This document shows, one piece after another, positions 7,570-15,772 of a DNA stretch of 64,000 nucleotides. The notes under the pieces were generated by a model that saw nothing but the letters and a program-made list of their open reading frames with translations, was not told where the DNA came from and made no database searches. Each line of letters starts with the position of its first letter. The first letter of the stretch is position 1. Where the stretch lies: assembly GCF_014650715.1 (NCBI RefSeq), contig NZ_BMVM01000011.1:1-64000 (forward strand), in the 5' to 3' direction. This stretch comes from Streptomyces bluensis (GTDB lineage: Bacteria > Actinomycetota > Actinomycetes > Streptomycetales > Streptomycetaceae). The position numbers were made by a program, and so were the translations under genes.

Positions 7570-8053
7570 TCGATCCTCCCGGCAGATCCGACGGACCTGT
7601 CCGTTCCCGTCCTGACGGCCACGGACGTCCGCGCGTGCGTTGACAGCGGGTCTCATAGTGTGCCGCCGAACGGTGCGGAGGGGCACAGTCCGGCCACGGA
7701 GAGCGGAGGAGTTGCAACCCCCTGCAACCCTGGTGAACAGCCGTACGGTGCTTGAAACTTGTTCAACGTCGCCTGCTGAGGCGACCGTGCCTGCACTTCC
7801 CCGGGGTCGCTTGGGGGCTGAGACAGCGGGGGTGGTGCCGTGTCGGCGCAGCATCACCCCCGCGTCGTCAGGCCACGGACTCGCCTGTGCGCTACGACGG
7901 TCGAGGGCGTGCCCGTGCCGTACGGGAGCCGTGGGCGCCCGGTGGCGGATGGCCGGAAGTGACGTATGCCCTGAAGTGTCGTACGTCGGAAGTGACGTAC
8001 GCCTGAAGTGTCGTACGCGAAAGTGACGCACGGCCGAAGCGGCCCCTCCGCCC
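7570..8053. other. 484-bp intergenic region
   Basis: No supported gene lies here. The regulator-proximal half holds a hyphenated palindrome TTGAA-N5-TTCAA (within 7751-7765) and the direct repeat TTGCAACCCCCTGCAACCC around 7712-7731, candidate sites for the GAF regulator. The other end, next to the acyl-CoA dehydrogenase stop, holds the tandem repeat array described separately. Long open frames across it lack ribosome sites and family resemblance. Confidence 0.5.
7956..8031. repeat. Array of five ~16-bp tandem repeats
   Basis: Five units start at about 7956, 7973, 7989, 8005 and 8020. They alternate between GAAGTGACGTAYG and GAAGTGTCGTACG, so the true period may be 32 bp. Each unit contains a GTACG-type half palindrome. 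The array ends 22 bp before the stop of the acyl-CoA dehydrogenase gene and lies about 390 bp upstream of the GAF regulator start. Regular helical-turn-like spacing suggests iterated protein binding or a transcript-end structure; the sequence alone does not decide. Confidence 0.7.
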
Positions 8054-9697
8054 TCAGCTCACCGGACGTGCCCGCTCCACCACCGACGCCAGGTCCAGGC
8101 TGTGCGGCAGTGTGCCGAAGGCCGCGCCCCAGTCGCCGCCGAGGCGCGAGGCGCAGAACGCGTCGGCGACCTGCGGCGGCGCGTACCGCACCAGCAGCGA
8201 CCCCTGGAGGACGAGGGCGAGGCGCTCGACGAGACGGCGGGCGCGGGCCTCGATGTCGTCCAGGTCGGCGAGCTCGGTCAGCAGGTTCTTGATGGCGCCG
8301 TCCAGCCGGTGGTCGGCACCACGGGCCCCGCCCACCTCCGTCAGGACGGCGTTCAGCGCCTGCGGCTCGCGTTGCAGGGCCCGCAGCACGTCGAGGGCCT
8401 GCACATTCCCGGCGCCCTCCCAGATCGAGTTGAGCGGCGACTCCCGCAGCAGCCGGGGCATGCCGGACTCCTCGACGTACCCGTTGCCGCCCAGGCACTC
8501 CAGGGCCTCGGCCACCATCGGTGTGCAGCGCTTGGTCACCCAGTACTTGGCGGTCGGCACCGCGAGCCGAAGGAACGCGCGCTCCTCGGCCGACCCGTCG
8601 GCCGCGTTGTCGTAGGCTGCCGCCAGCCGCAGCGCCAGCGTCGTCGCCGCCTCGGACTCCAGCGCCAGATCCGCCAGCACGTTCCGCATCAGCGGCTTGT
8701 CGATCAGCTTCCCGCCGAACGCCTCCCGGTACGTGCAGTGGTGCACCGCCTGCGCCACCGCCTGCCGCATCAGTGAGGCCGAGCCCAGCACGCAGTCCAC
8801 CCGGGTGGCCGCCACCATCTCGATGATCGTGGGCACGCCCCGGCCCTCGTCACCGACCCGGCGGGCCCACGTCCCGTCGAACTCGACCTCGCTGGAGGCG
8901 TTGGACCGGTTGCCCAGCTTGTCCTTCAGCCGCTGGATGCGGAACACGTTCCGTGTGCCGTCCTCCAGTACGCGCGGCACCAGGAAGCAGGTGAGCCCGC
9001 CCGGAGCCTGCGCCAGCACCAGGAACCCGTCCGACATCGGCGCCGAGCAGAACCACTTGTGCCCGGTCAGCTCGTACGTGCCGTCCTCGGCGAGCGGTCG
9101 CGCCGACGTCGTGTTGGCCCGGACGTCACTGCCGCCCTGCTTCTCGGTCATCCCCATCCCGAAGAGGACGCCGGCCTTCTGCGCGGCGGGCCGCAGCCCC
9201 TGGTCGTACACCATCGACGTCAGCCGGGGCTCCCACTCGGCGGCCAGCGCCGGATCGGTGCGCAGCGCGGGCACCGCCGCGTGCGTCATCGACAGCGGGC
9301 AGCCGTGGCCCGCCTCGACCTGCGTCCAGATCACGAAGGAGGCCGCGCGCCGTACGTGCCCGCCCGGCCGCGCCCAGGCCGCCGTCATCCCCGCCGAGAC
9401 GCCCTTGCCGAGCAGGCGGTGCCAGGCCGGATGGAACTCCACCTCGTCGAGACGGTTTCCGTACCGGTCGTGCGTGTGCAGCTTCGGCGGGTTCTCGTTG
9501 GCCAGCACCCCCCACTCCTGTGCCTGCTCGGAGCCCGCCGTGCGCCCGAACAGCGAGAGATCCTCGCGCACCTCGTCGAGCAGACCGGGGGCGAGGTGCC
9601 GGTCGACCGCCTCCACGAGGACCCGGTCGGAGGCGAAGACGTCGTACCCCACCAGGGGTGGAGCCTGATTGGTCACTTCGTGGGTGCTGGCTGCCAT
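8054..9697 (-). CDS. Acyl-CoA dehydrogenase family protein (AidB-like)
   Basis: This is a flavin-dependent acyl-CoA dehydrogenase of the AidB subgroup. The 547-residue length is longer than the ~380 of classical enzymes, and the N-terminus (TNQAPPLVGYDVFASDRVL) is AidB-type. The flavin/substrate segments GMGMTEKQGGSD and ELTGHKWFCSAPMSD, and the C-terminal ALECLGGNGYVEESGMPRL and SIWEGAGNV, are all present. Start 9697 was preferred to an ATG 36 nt upstream because the homologous region begins here. AidB proteins are linked to alkylation protection in E. coli, but the actinobacterial role is not settled. Divergent from the YihY gene. Confidence 0.9.
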   Translation of the reverse strand: MAASTHEVTNQAPPLVGYDVFASDRVLVEAVDRHLAPGLLDEVREDLSLFGRTAGSEQAQEWGVLANENPPKLHTHDRYGNRLDEVEFHPAWHRLLGKGVSAGMTAAWARPGGHVRRAASFVIWTQVEAGHGCPLSMTHAAVPALRTDPALAAEWEPRLTSMVYDQGLRPAAQKAGVLFGMGMTEKQGGSDVRANTTSARPLAEDGTYELTGHKWFCSAPMSDGFLVLAQAPGGLTCFLVPRVLEDGTRNVFRIQRLKDKLGNRSNASSEVEFDGTWARRVGDEGRGVPTIIEMVAATRVDCVLGSASLMRQAVAQAVHHCTYREAFGGKLIDKPLMRNVLADLALESEAATTLALRLAAAYDNAADGSAEERAFLRLAVPTAKYWVTKRCTPMVAEALECLGGNGYVEESGMPRLLRESPLNSIWEGAGNVQALDVLRALQREPQALNAVLTEVGGARGADHRLDGAIKNLLTELADLDDIEARARRLVERLALVLQGSLLVRYAPPQVADAFCASRLGGDWGAAFGTLPHSLDLASVVERARPVS

Positions 9698-9794
9698 GTC
9701 CCGGAACCTACCCTTCGGTAAGGCCACCGTCACCAGTATCCGGCATGAGGACCAGAAGGTGAGGTCAGCGTGCCGGGACGGATACCGTTAGGGC

Positions 9795-10955
9795 GTGCAG
9801 CCAGCAAGTGAGCCCCCCGAGTCTCCCGAAAGCGCCTCCGGCCGTCTCCACCGGGCACGCGCCCTCTACCGGAACGTCTCCAAGCGCAGGACGGCCTGGC
9901 TGCTGCTCAAGGACACCGTCAACTCCTGCATCGAGTACCGCATCCTCGGGCTCGCGGCGGAGGCGGCGTTCTTCACGCTGCTGTCCGTGCCGCCGCTGCT
10001 GCTCAGCCTGGTCGGGCTGCTCGGCTATGTTGACGACTGGACCGGCGCGAACACCATCGCCAGCCTGCAGAACAACATCCTGGAGGCGTCCCGCACCGTC
10101 CTGTCCGACAGGGGCGTCACACAGATCGCCCAGCCGATACTGAACGACGTGACGAAGGGCGGCCGCCCCGACGTCATCTCCATCGGCTTCCTCTTCGCCC
10201 TCTGGTCGGGCTCCCGGGCGGTGAACGTCTTCATCGACACCATCACCGTCATGTACGGCCTCGACGGGGTACGCGGCATCGTCAAGACCCGGCTGATGGC
10301 GTTCCTGCTGTTCATCGTGGCGCTGCTGATCGGCTCGATCGCGCTGCCGCTCATGGTGGCCGGCCCGGACGAGGTCGTGAACATCGTGCCGTGGTCGACG
10401 ACGCTCGTGCAGATCCTGTACTGGCCCGTCGTGATCGTCCTGTCGGTCGTGTTCCTGACAACTCTCTACCATGTGTCGGTCCCGGTCCGCTCACCGTGGG
10501 TCGAGGACGTCCCCGGCGCCCTGGTGGCCCTGGGCATGTGGGTGCTGGGAAGCTTCCTCCTGCGCATCTACCTGACGAACACGGTCGAGGGCCCGACGAT
10601 CTACGGCTCGCTGGCCGCACCCGTGGCCGTCCTGCTCTGGATCGGCGTCTCGGCCTTCGCGGTGCTGGTGGGCGCCGCCGTCAACGCGGCCATCGACCGG
10701 GTCTGGCCGGCCGCCGCGACGGCCGCCGCACGTGCCGCGAACGAGCGGATGCGGCAGGAGCAGGCCGCCGAGTACGTCGCCCGCGCCACCGCGGCCCGGG
10801 ACGCCGACCCCGACTACGCCGCCAATCCCGACATGCCCTCCGAGTTCCCGGAACGCTGGTCCCGCTTCCTGCCCCCGGAGGACGTCACGTCCCGCCTGCG
10901 CGCCCACGCCAAGAGCACGAACAAGCAGGGGGACGGAACACCTCCGGCGGAGTAG
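9795..10955 (+). CDS. YihY/virulence factor BrkB family membrane protein
   Basis: The 386-residue integral membrane protein has about six predicted transmembrane segments: LAAEAAFFTLLSVPPLLLSLV, a segment near ISIGFLFALWSGSRAV, FLLFIVALLIGSIALPLMV, YWPVVIVLSVVFLTTLYH, GALVALGMWVLGSFLLRIYL and an APVAVLLWIGVSAFAVLVGA segment. They carry the family signatures EAAFF and YGSLAAP. The hydrophilic C-terminal tail is Ala/Arg/Glu-rich. GTG start. The function of the family is unresolved; transport or envelope roles have been proposed. Confidence 0.88.
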   Translation: MQPASEPPESPESASGRLHRARALYRNVSKRRTAWLLLKDTVNSCIEYRILGLAAEAAFFTLLSVPPLLLSLVGLLGYVDDWTGANTIASLQNNILEASRTVLSDRGVTQIAQPILNDVTKGGRPDVISIGFLFALWSGSRAVNVFIDTITVMYGLDGVRGIVKTRLMAFLLFIVALLIGSIALPLMVAGPDEVVNIVPWSTTLVQILYWPVVIVLSVVFLTTLYHVSVPVRSPWVEDVPGALVALGMWVLGSFLLRIYLTNTVEGPTIYGSLAAPVAVLLWIGVSAFAVLVGAAVNAAIDRVWPAAATAAARAANERMRQEQAAEYVARATAARDADPDYAANPDMPSEFPERWSRFLPPEDVTSRLRAHAKSTNKQGDGTPPAE

Positions 10956-10978
10956 GGCCCGGGCGTGGAGCTAGCCTG

Positions 10979-11677
10979 ATGTACGTGTACGCGGAGAGGG
11001 CGTCCCGGTTGACGGGTGCGGTGGTGTGGACCACCATCCCGTCCGGCTCCGATACGGGGCTCGTGCTCCCCGACGGCTGTATGGACCTGCTCTGGAGCGA
11101 GGGGCGGCTGATGGTCGCCGGGCCCGATACACGGGCGTATGTTCCCGGGCAGGCCGAGGACCTGTCCGCGCGCTGGGCCGGGGTGCGGTTCGCTCCCGGT
11201 ACGGCGCCCGCCTTCCTCGGCGTCCCCGCGCACGAGCTGCGCGACCGGCGCGTCGACCTCGCCGACCTGTGGCCGGCCGCCCGGGTTCGACGGCTCGCGG
11301 CGCGAATGAACGCGGCCGCCGATCCGGCACTCGGGCTCGAAGAGCTGGCACTGGAGCGGGCGGCCCGGTCCGAACCCCCCGACCCGATGGTGCCCGGGAT
11401 CGTGGCCGCGCTGAACGGCGGCCGACCGGTCGCCGAAACCGCCGATGAACTGGGCCTCAGCGCACGCCAGCTGCACCGCCGCTCGCTGACCGCCTTCGGG
11501 TACGGCCCGAAGACGCTGGCCCGCGTCCTGCGACTCCAGCGGGCCCTCGCCCTCGCCCGTGGCGGGGTGCCCTTCGCGGACACGGCGGCCCGGACCGGGT
11601 ACGCCGACCAGGCGCACCTGGCGCGTGAGGTGAGGGAACTGGCGGGGCGGCCGCTGGGGCGGTTGCTCGGACGGTAG
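10979..11677 (+). CDS. AraC family helix-turn-helix regulator
   Basis: The 232-residue protein has an N-terminal small-molecule-sensing half (LPDGCMDLLWSEGRLMVAGPD) of the type often found in actinobacterial AraC regulators. Its C-terminal AraC DNA-binding domain has two helix-turn-helix units, ETADELGLSARQLHRRSL and DTAARTGYADQAHLAREV. GGAG lies 8 nt upstream of the ATG. Only 23 bp separate it from the YihY stop, so it may be read from the same transcript. Targets are unknown. Confidence 0.85.
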   Translation: MYVYAERASRLTGAVVWTTIPSGSDTGLVLPDGCMDLLWSEGRLMVAGPDTRAYVPGQAEDLSARWAGVRFAPGTAPAFLGVPAHELRDRRVDLADLWPAARVRRLAARMNAAADPALGLEELALERAARSEPPDPMVPGIVAALNGGRPVAETADELGLSARQLHRRSLTAFGYGPKTLARVLRLQRALALARGGVPFADTAARTGYADQAHLAREVRELAGRPLGRLLGR

Positions 11678-11753
11678 GGCCCTGGACGTGCCCTGCGAGG
11701 GGTGCCATGATCAGGCCGGCCTCCGGCGTTGGCCGGGCCTCAAGGGAGAGACC

Positions 11754-12068
11754 GTGAAGCTGTACCTCGCCATGGCTCTGGCCCTGTTGGCGTTGCTCAT
11801 CGCCGCCTCCGGCGTCGCCGCGGTCACCCGTGGTTGGGTGCTCCCCATGAACCGGCGCCATGTCCGCGCCCCGCGTCTCTACGGCTGGGGCCAGCTGGTG
11901 GTGGCCTTCGCGCTGTGCTGGCAGCTGGTCTTCGGACTGGTGATCAGCGACTCCGGCACCGGTCCGGCGGGGACGCTGATCGGCGGCGTGATCCTCCTGG
12001 CCGGCATCGTCGTCATGATGGTGGGCCAGCTCGCCGGTGGTAACCGCAACGCAGCGGACGGCCTCTAG
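11754..12068 (+). CDS. Small integral membrane protein
   Basis: The 104-residue protein has three predicted transmembrane helices: an N-terminal YLAMALALLALLIAASGVAA, a middle LVVAFALCWQLVFGLVI and a C-terminal TLIGGVILLAGIVVMMVGQL, with a short polar tail. AAGGGAGAG sits 3 nt before the GTG. I recognise no family. Its stop shares bases with the stop of the convergent glyoxalase-fold gene. Confidence 0.75.
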   Translation: MKLYLAMALALLALLIAASGVAAVTRGWVLPMNRRHVRAPRLYGWGQLVVAFALCWQLVFGLVISDSGTGPAGTLIGGVILLAGIVVMMVGQLAGGNRNAADGL

Positions 12069-12460
12069 TCGCCGGGCAGCGGGGCGAACAGGTCCACGCC
12101 GTTGCCGTCCGGGTCGTGTACGACCGCGTACCGCTGGCCCCACACGGCGTCCCACGGCTTGAGCTCGCCGTGATGGCCGGCGGCCACCAGCTCCTCGTAC
12201 GCCGCGTCCACTTCGGCGGGGCTCTCGCACAGCAGGGCGATGGAGGACCGGCCGCCCGTCCCCGGCTGCCACTGGGGGTGGAAGGACCGGACGGTCTCCT
12301 CGGTGTCGAGCAACAGCCGCAGCCCACCCGGCAGTGGTGCCTCGGCGTGCGCCTCGTTCTCCGCTCCCTCCGGGAAGGCGAATCCGAGACGGCGGTAGAA
12401 GGCGACAGAAGCGGCCATGTCGGAGGCGACCAGGCCGATCGCGTCGAATCGTGGAGTCAT
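12065..12460 (-). CDS. VOC (glyoxalase/bleomycin resistance) family protein
   Basis: The 131-residue single vicinal-oxygen-chelate domain protein contains DMAASVAFYRRLGF near the N-terminus and the C-terminal HDPDGNGVDLFAPLP strand, both typical of the fold. The reaction cannot be named from sequence; such proteins include isomerases, dioxygenases and drug-binding proteins. The TAG stop is at 12065-12067 on the minus strand, and the convergent gene's TAG is at 12066-12068 on the plus strand, so the two share CTAG. Confidence 0.85.
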   Translation of the reverse strand: MTPRFDAIGLVASDMAASVAFYRRLGFAFPEGAENEAHAEAPLPGGLRLLLDTEETVRSFHPQWQPGTGGRSSIALLCESPAEVDAAYEELVAAGHHGELKPWDAVWGQRYAVVHDPDGNGVDLFAPLPGD

Positions 12461-12545
12461 GGGGCCACCGTAGGCAGCTCCGGGCGGAGTGGTCTTGAAG
12501 GAATCGGACACGGGCGGCAACGACGTGGGGCCCGGCGGCTGACCG

Positions 12546-13562
12546 TCACTCGGGGGTGAGGGTTCCGTCCTCGTCCATCGTCGGGTGCATCTTCATCGGG
12601 CCGTACTCGTCGACGTCCGAGGGGCGCGGCTGTTCCGGCCCGTCGGGGCCCATGCGGAGCATGCGTTCGACGCGGCAGATCCGGAAGAGCCGGTCGTCCA
12701 CACGGAACTCGTCCGCGCGGTCGAGCGCCCGGTACTCCTGGGCCGCCTCGGCGTACCTGGCCTTCTTGGCGTCGTCGAACTGGTACAGCAGGGCCCAGAT
12801 CTCGTCCAGTCCATTGTAGAGCATGCGCCGGGCGTCGTGCGGGGTGGCCATGAGGGCGCCGCGCGGCCGCCAGCCGTGCTGCCCGCGCTCGACCACGCCG
12901 AACCCGGTGGGCAGCAGGACGAGCTCCGGGTGGGTGACGACCGCGCCTTCCGATTCGGCGCGCACGTCGTCGGGGAAGTGGGTGCCCCGGTACGCGAAGT
13001 CCCGCAGCCCCAGTTTCATCGCACCCGCGGACGGACCGTCCGTGCGGTCCGCATCGAGGACGAAACCGACGTCCGGGGAAGCGGTGTCGCGCGCCTGCCG
13101 GTCCCACGACCGCTCCACCGGCTCGGGGTCGGTGGGCCGGGGCGGCTCCAGTCCGTCGTCCCCGATCCGCCCGAACTCGTCGCCGCGCACCACCCGGTAC
13201 CGCACCCCGCACGCCTCCACCTCGTTCACGGGCTCGCGCTCCAGCACCGCCACGGCCGCGAGCAACTCCCGCCGTACGGCCCGGTCCTCGGTGTCGTCCT
13301 TCGCGGTGAAGAACAGATGCGACTGCAGCCCGTCCCGGGCCACCTGCGGCATCCCGTCCACCACGGGTTTCAGCACCCGCCACTCCGGCCCGACCGCCGG
13401 GTCCTGCATCGCGATCCCGAACACCGGCCCACGCAGCGCGAGATGGGGATAACGCAGCGAGGCCTCCACCGCGTCGGCCTCCCGCACCCAGGCGGCGGGG
13501 TCGTCGCGGTGGATCAACTCCTCGTGGAGGGCCCGGATCTGTTGCTGCCAGTCATCGGTCAT
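12546..13562 (-). CDS. DUF5954-like protein of unknown function
   Basis: The 338-residue cytoplasmic protein looks like a Streptomyces family often labelled DUF5954. It is rich in charged residues, has no signal or membrane segments, and repeatedly pairs acidic and arginine-rich stretches. Start 13562 was chosen at MTDDWQQQ, where the family usually begins; the frame upstream is an artificial Pro/Thr-rich read-through of a neighbouring gene. The C-terminal half (RPRGALMATPHDARRMLYNGL) is the best-conserved part as I recall it. No function is known. It stands alone on the minus strand, 20 bp downstream of the DUF397 gene. Confidence 0.65.
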   Translation of the reverse strand: MTDDWQQQIRALHEELIHRDDPAAWVREADAVEASLRYPHLALRGPVFGIAMQDPAVGPEWRVLKPVVDGMPQVARDGLQSHLFFTAKDDTEDRAVRRELLAAVAVLEREPVNEVEACGVRYRVVRGDEFGRIGDDGLEPPRPTDPEPVERSWDRQARDTASPDVGFVLDADRTDGPSAGAMKLGLRDFAYRGTHFPDDVRAESEGAVVTHPELVLLPTGFGVVERGQHGWRPRGALMATPHDARRMLYNGLDEIWALLYQFDDAKKARYAEAAQEYRALDRADEFRVDDRLFRICRVERMLRMGPDGPEQPRPSDVDEYGPMKMHPTMDEDGTLTPE

Positions 13563-13581
13563 GCACGCATTGTGTCGGGAT

Positions 13582-13770
13582 TCAGGTGCGTGTGGTGACC
13601 GAACCGAGGAAGGCGGTCCAGGCGGTGGGGGTGACGGTGAGGTGGGGGGTGGTGGGGGTTTTGGAGTCGCGGATGTGGATGGTGGTGGGGCGAGTGGCGA
13701 CTTCAACGCAGGCGCCGCCCTCGTCGCCGCTGTAACTGGACTTGAACCACTCAAGTGCGGTGCCGCTCAT
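13582..13770 (-). CDS. DUF397 domain-containing protein
   Basis: The 62-residue protein shows the DUF397 signature: WFKSSYSGDEGGACVEVA, then IHIRDSKTP and a C-terminal WTAFLG. Such small proteins are paired with XRE regulators and an anti-sigma-like ATPase in Streptomyces (whiJ-type loci) and probably bind or modulate the partner regulator. Its ATG overlaps the stop of the XRE gene (ATGA), so the two are translated together. Confidence 0.92.
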   Translation of the reverse strand: MSGTALEWFKSSYSGDEGGACVEVATRPTTIHIRDSKTPTTPHLTVTPTAWTAFLGSVTTRT

Positions 13771-14597
13771 CGCTCTCCCAGAAGACGGTCCAGCAGGTCC
13801 CTCGTGTCTTCGGTGGTAAGGGCCTGTGTCCGCAGCATCGCATACTTCTGGTTGAGGATCGCCACCTCGTTCGGGTCGGCGATCAGTTGACTGCCGCGCT
13901 GTGTCTCGGTGTAGGCGAGTCGCTGGTGCTCGGGGGTCTCCAGCAGGATGAACGGGCCGTTCAGTCCGGCGTGCGTCGTCCGCCCCAGGGGCAGGATCTG
14001 CAGAGTGAGACCGGGCAGGTCGGTGTACTCCCGTAGGTGCCGCAGCTGTTCGAAGTACACCTCGTCGCCACCCAGGCGGTCTCGCAATGCCGCTTCCCAG
14101 ACGACGAAGCTGATCATCGGTGGCGCCTTACGGTGCAGGACCTCGCGGCGCTCAATGCGCGCGGCCACCAACTGCTCGATCTCGTCTGCGTCGTAGACCG
14201 GTACGCGACCGCCGAAGACCGCCCGCGCGTACCCTTCCGTCTGGAGCACCCCGGGGACCAGCAGGCTCTCGTACCAAGAGATAGCGATCGCTTCTCGCTC
14301 CCGATCCAGATACTCCTCCGCCCACAACGGAACCAGATCCACCTCCGGCATGTACTCCAACGCCGCCGCCAACGCCCCCTTCGTATCGAGGAGTTGGTCG
14401 AGCTGCTCGGCCAGGTCCGGCTTCAGTGGCCGTCTGCCCTGCTCGATCGACGCGATCTGCTGCTCACCGACGACGAACCGGTCACCCAGTGACTTCTGCG
14501 TGTACCCAGCCGCCTGACGGTAGAGGGCGAGCAGTGCGCCCACCATCCTCATGGCCGACGCGTTCCTCCGCGTCCGTGACCGTGTCCTGGTGCTCAT
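13767..14597 (-). CDS. XRE family helix-turn-helix regulator (DUF5753 type)
   Basis: The 276-residue regulator has an N-terminal lambda-repressor-like helix-turn-helix (QKSLGDRFVVGEQQIASIEQGRR, about residues 30-55) and a long C-terminal DUF5753-type domain (LVPGVLQTEGYARAVF; LPLGRTTHAGLNGPFILL). Start 14597 follows a GGGGAG ribosome site. It is coupled to the DUF397 gene and divergent from an ATP-binding protein gene, the usual three-gene arrangement linked to differentiation control in streptomycetes. The signal it senses is unknown. Confidence 0.9.
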   Translation of the reverse strand: MSTRTRSRTRRNASAMRMVGALLALYRQAAGYTQKSLGDRFVVGEQQIASIEQGRRPLKPDLAEQLDQLLDTKGALAAALEYMPEVDLVPLWAEEYLDREREAIAISWYESLLVPGVLQTEGYARAVFGGRVPVYDADEIEQLVAARIERREVLHRKAPPMISFVVWEAALRDRLGGDEVYFEQLRHLREYTDLPGLTLQILPLGRTTHAGLNGPFILLETPEHQRLAYTETQRGSQLIADPNEVAILNQKYAMLRTQALTTEDTRDLLDRLLGER

Positions 14598-14710
14598 GCG
14601 GTCCAAACTCCCCATCCGCGTGCGTACGTTCACCGTCGTGCACCCGTACAAACCCGATGTACTGATGCACGCACTGTTTCATCATGGGCACGTAGCGTGA
14701 CACTTTCCAT

Positions 14711-15124
14711 GTGAACGTAGAAATCCCCCACCCGTCCCCACGCGAACGCTTCTACCGCCGCGAACGCGCCTCCGTCCCCGCCGCCCGCTCGTTCGCGCGG
14801 GAGGCGCTCGCCGACTGGGGCGTGCGGGAACGGGCGTACGACGTCGAGCTGTGTGTCAGCGAACTCGCCACCAACGCCCTGGTGCACGGCGTGCCACCCG
14901 GCCGTGGCTTCCTGCTGAGGCTGTCGCCGCTGTCGTACGACGGTGGGGTGCGTGTCGAGGTGCACGACAGCGGGGAGGGCGTACCGGCCGTACCGCAGGC
15001 CGACGTGCGGGAGCCGGGCGAGGGCGGGCGCGGGCTGCTGCTGGTGTCGGAGCTGGCGGACAAGTGGGGGGTGGGGGAGAGGGGCCCGGGAAAGATCGTG
15101 TGGTGCGAGTTCGTCGGAGGGTGA
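14711..15124 (+). CDS. ATP-binding protein, anti-sigma-factor kinase type (RsbW-like)
   Basis: This 137-residue HATPase_c-fold protein has the N box ELATNALVHG, the G1 box VEVHDSGEGVP and the G2 box GGRGLLLVSELAD. It resembles RsbW-type single-domain kinases without a recognisable sensor. The start is GTG at 14711. It is divergent from the XRE/DUF397 pair, with 113 bp between start codons that probably hold both promoters. A role in binding or phosphorylating a regulatory partner is inferred from family and context. Confidence 0.88.
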   Translation: MNVEIPHPSPRERFYRRERASVPAARSFAREALADWGVRERAYDVELCVSELATNALVHGVPPGRGFLLRLSPLSYDGGVRVEVHDSGEGVPAVPQADVREPGEGGRGLLLVSELADKWGVGERGPGKIVWCEFVGG

Positions 15125-15203
15125 GAGATTGACCTCAAGTGTGGTTGAGCTTCTACGGTCGGTCTCGTCGAATCAGCGCAAGTAATGACGGAGGCACCGG
15201 GCC

Positions 15204-15662
15204 ATGGAGTACTCGCACAGCGACGTCGATCTGGTCCAGCAGCCCATCGGCTACTGGAGTTGGGCGGCCTACAAGGCCGTCATCACCCGCACCCGCACCG
15301 CCCTCGCAGGGATTGGCACGACGCAGCCGCAGTGGTGGGTTCTCGCGCAGGTCGCACGCGCCGACACCGTCAAGACCCGCGATGAGGTGTCCCGCCTCCT
15401 CCGGAACTACCTCGACACGGGCCCGGAGATCTTGGAGGCAGAGATCGACACCACCATCGCCCAGGGCTGGATCACCGAGGACGTGGAGGGGCGCCTGGGT
15501 ATCACTGCTGAGGGAAAGGCGTTCTACGAAAAGGCCGCGGCCCTCCAGGACGAACTGTGGGCGGAACGGCACGCAGGCATCTCCGACGAGGAGTACCTGA
15601 CCACCCTCAAGGTGCTGCAACGGTTCATCCACAACACCGGAGGGCGGGCCTGGCACCACTGA
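15204..15662 (+). CDS. MarR-like winged-helix protein
   Basis: The 152-residue protein resembles MarR-type regulators. It has an N-terminal helix (YWSWAAYKAVITRTRTAL), a central helix-turn-helix-like part (VSRLLRNYLD...LEAEIDTTIAQGWI), a wing (LGITAEGKAFYEKAA) and a C-terminal dimer helix. The conserved wing arginine pattern is weak, so a non-DNA-binding role is possible. GGAGG lies 9 nt upstream of the ATG. Targets are unknown. Confidence 0.72.
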   Translation: MEYSHSDVDLVQQPIGYWSWAAYKAVITRTRTALAGIGTTQPQWWVLAQVARADTVKTRDEVSRLLRNYLDTGPEILEAEIDTTIAQGWITEDVEGRLGITAEGKAFYEKAAALQDELWAERHAGISDEEYLTTLKVLQRFIHNTGGRAWHH

Positions 15663-15772
15663 GGTGTCCTTGGACCGACCGATGATTTCGTGCCGTTTCG
15701 GGAGTCGTACTTCTGACAGCCGCCCGAATGGACGGATGCGGACCGAGCGGGACCGAAGGGCGCGAGGGACCG

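Noticed and set aside
7640..8026. Plus-strand frame in the gap beside the GAF regulator
   Set aside because: No ribosome site or homology, and its last part crosses the tandem repeat array.
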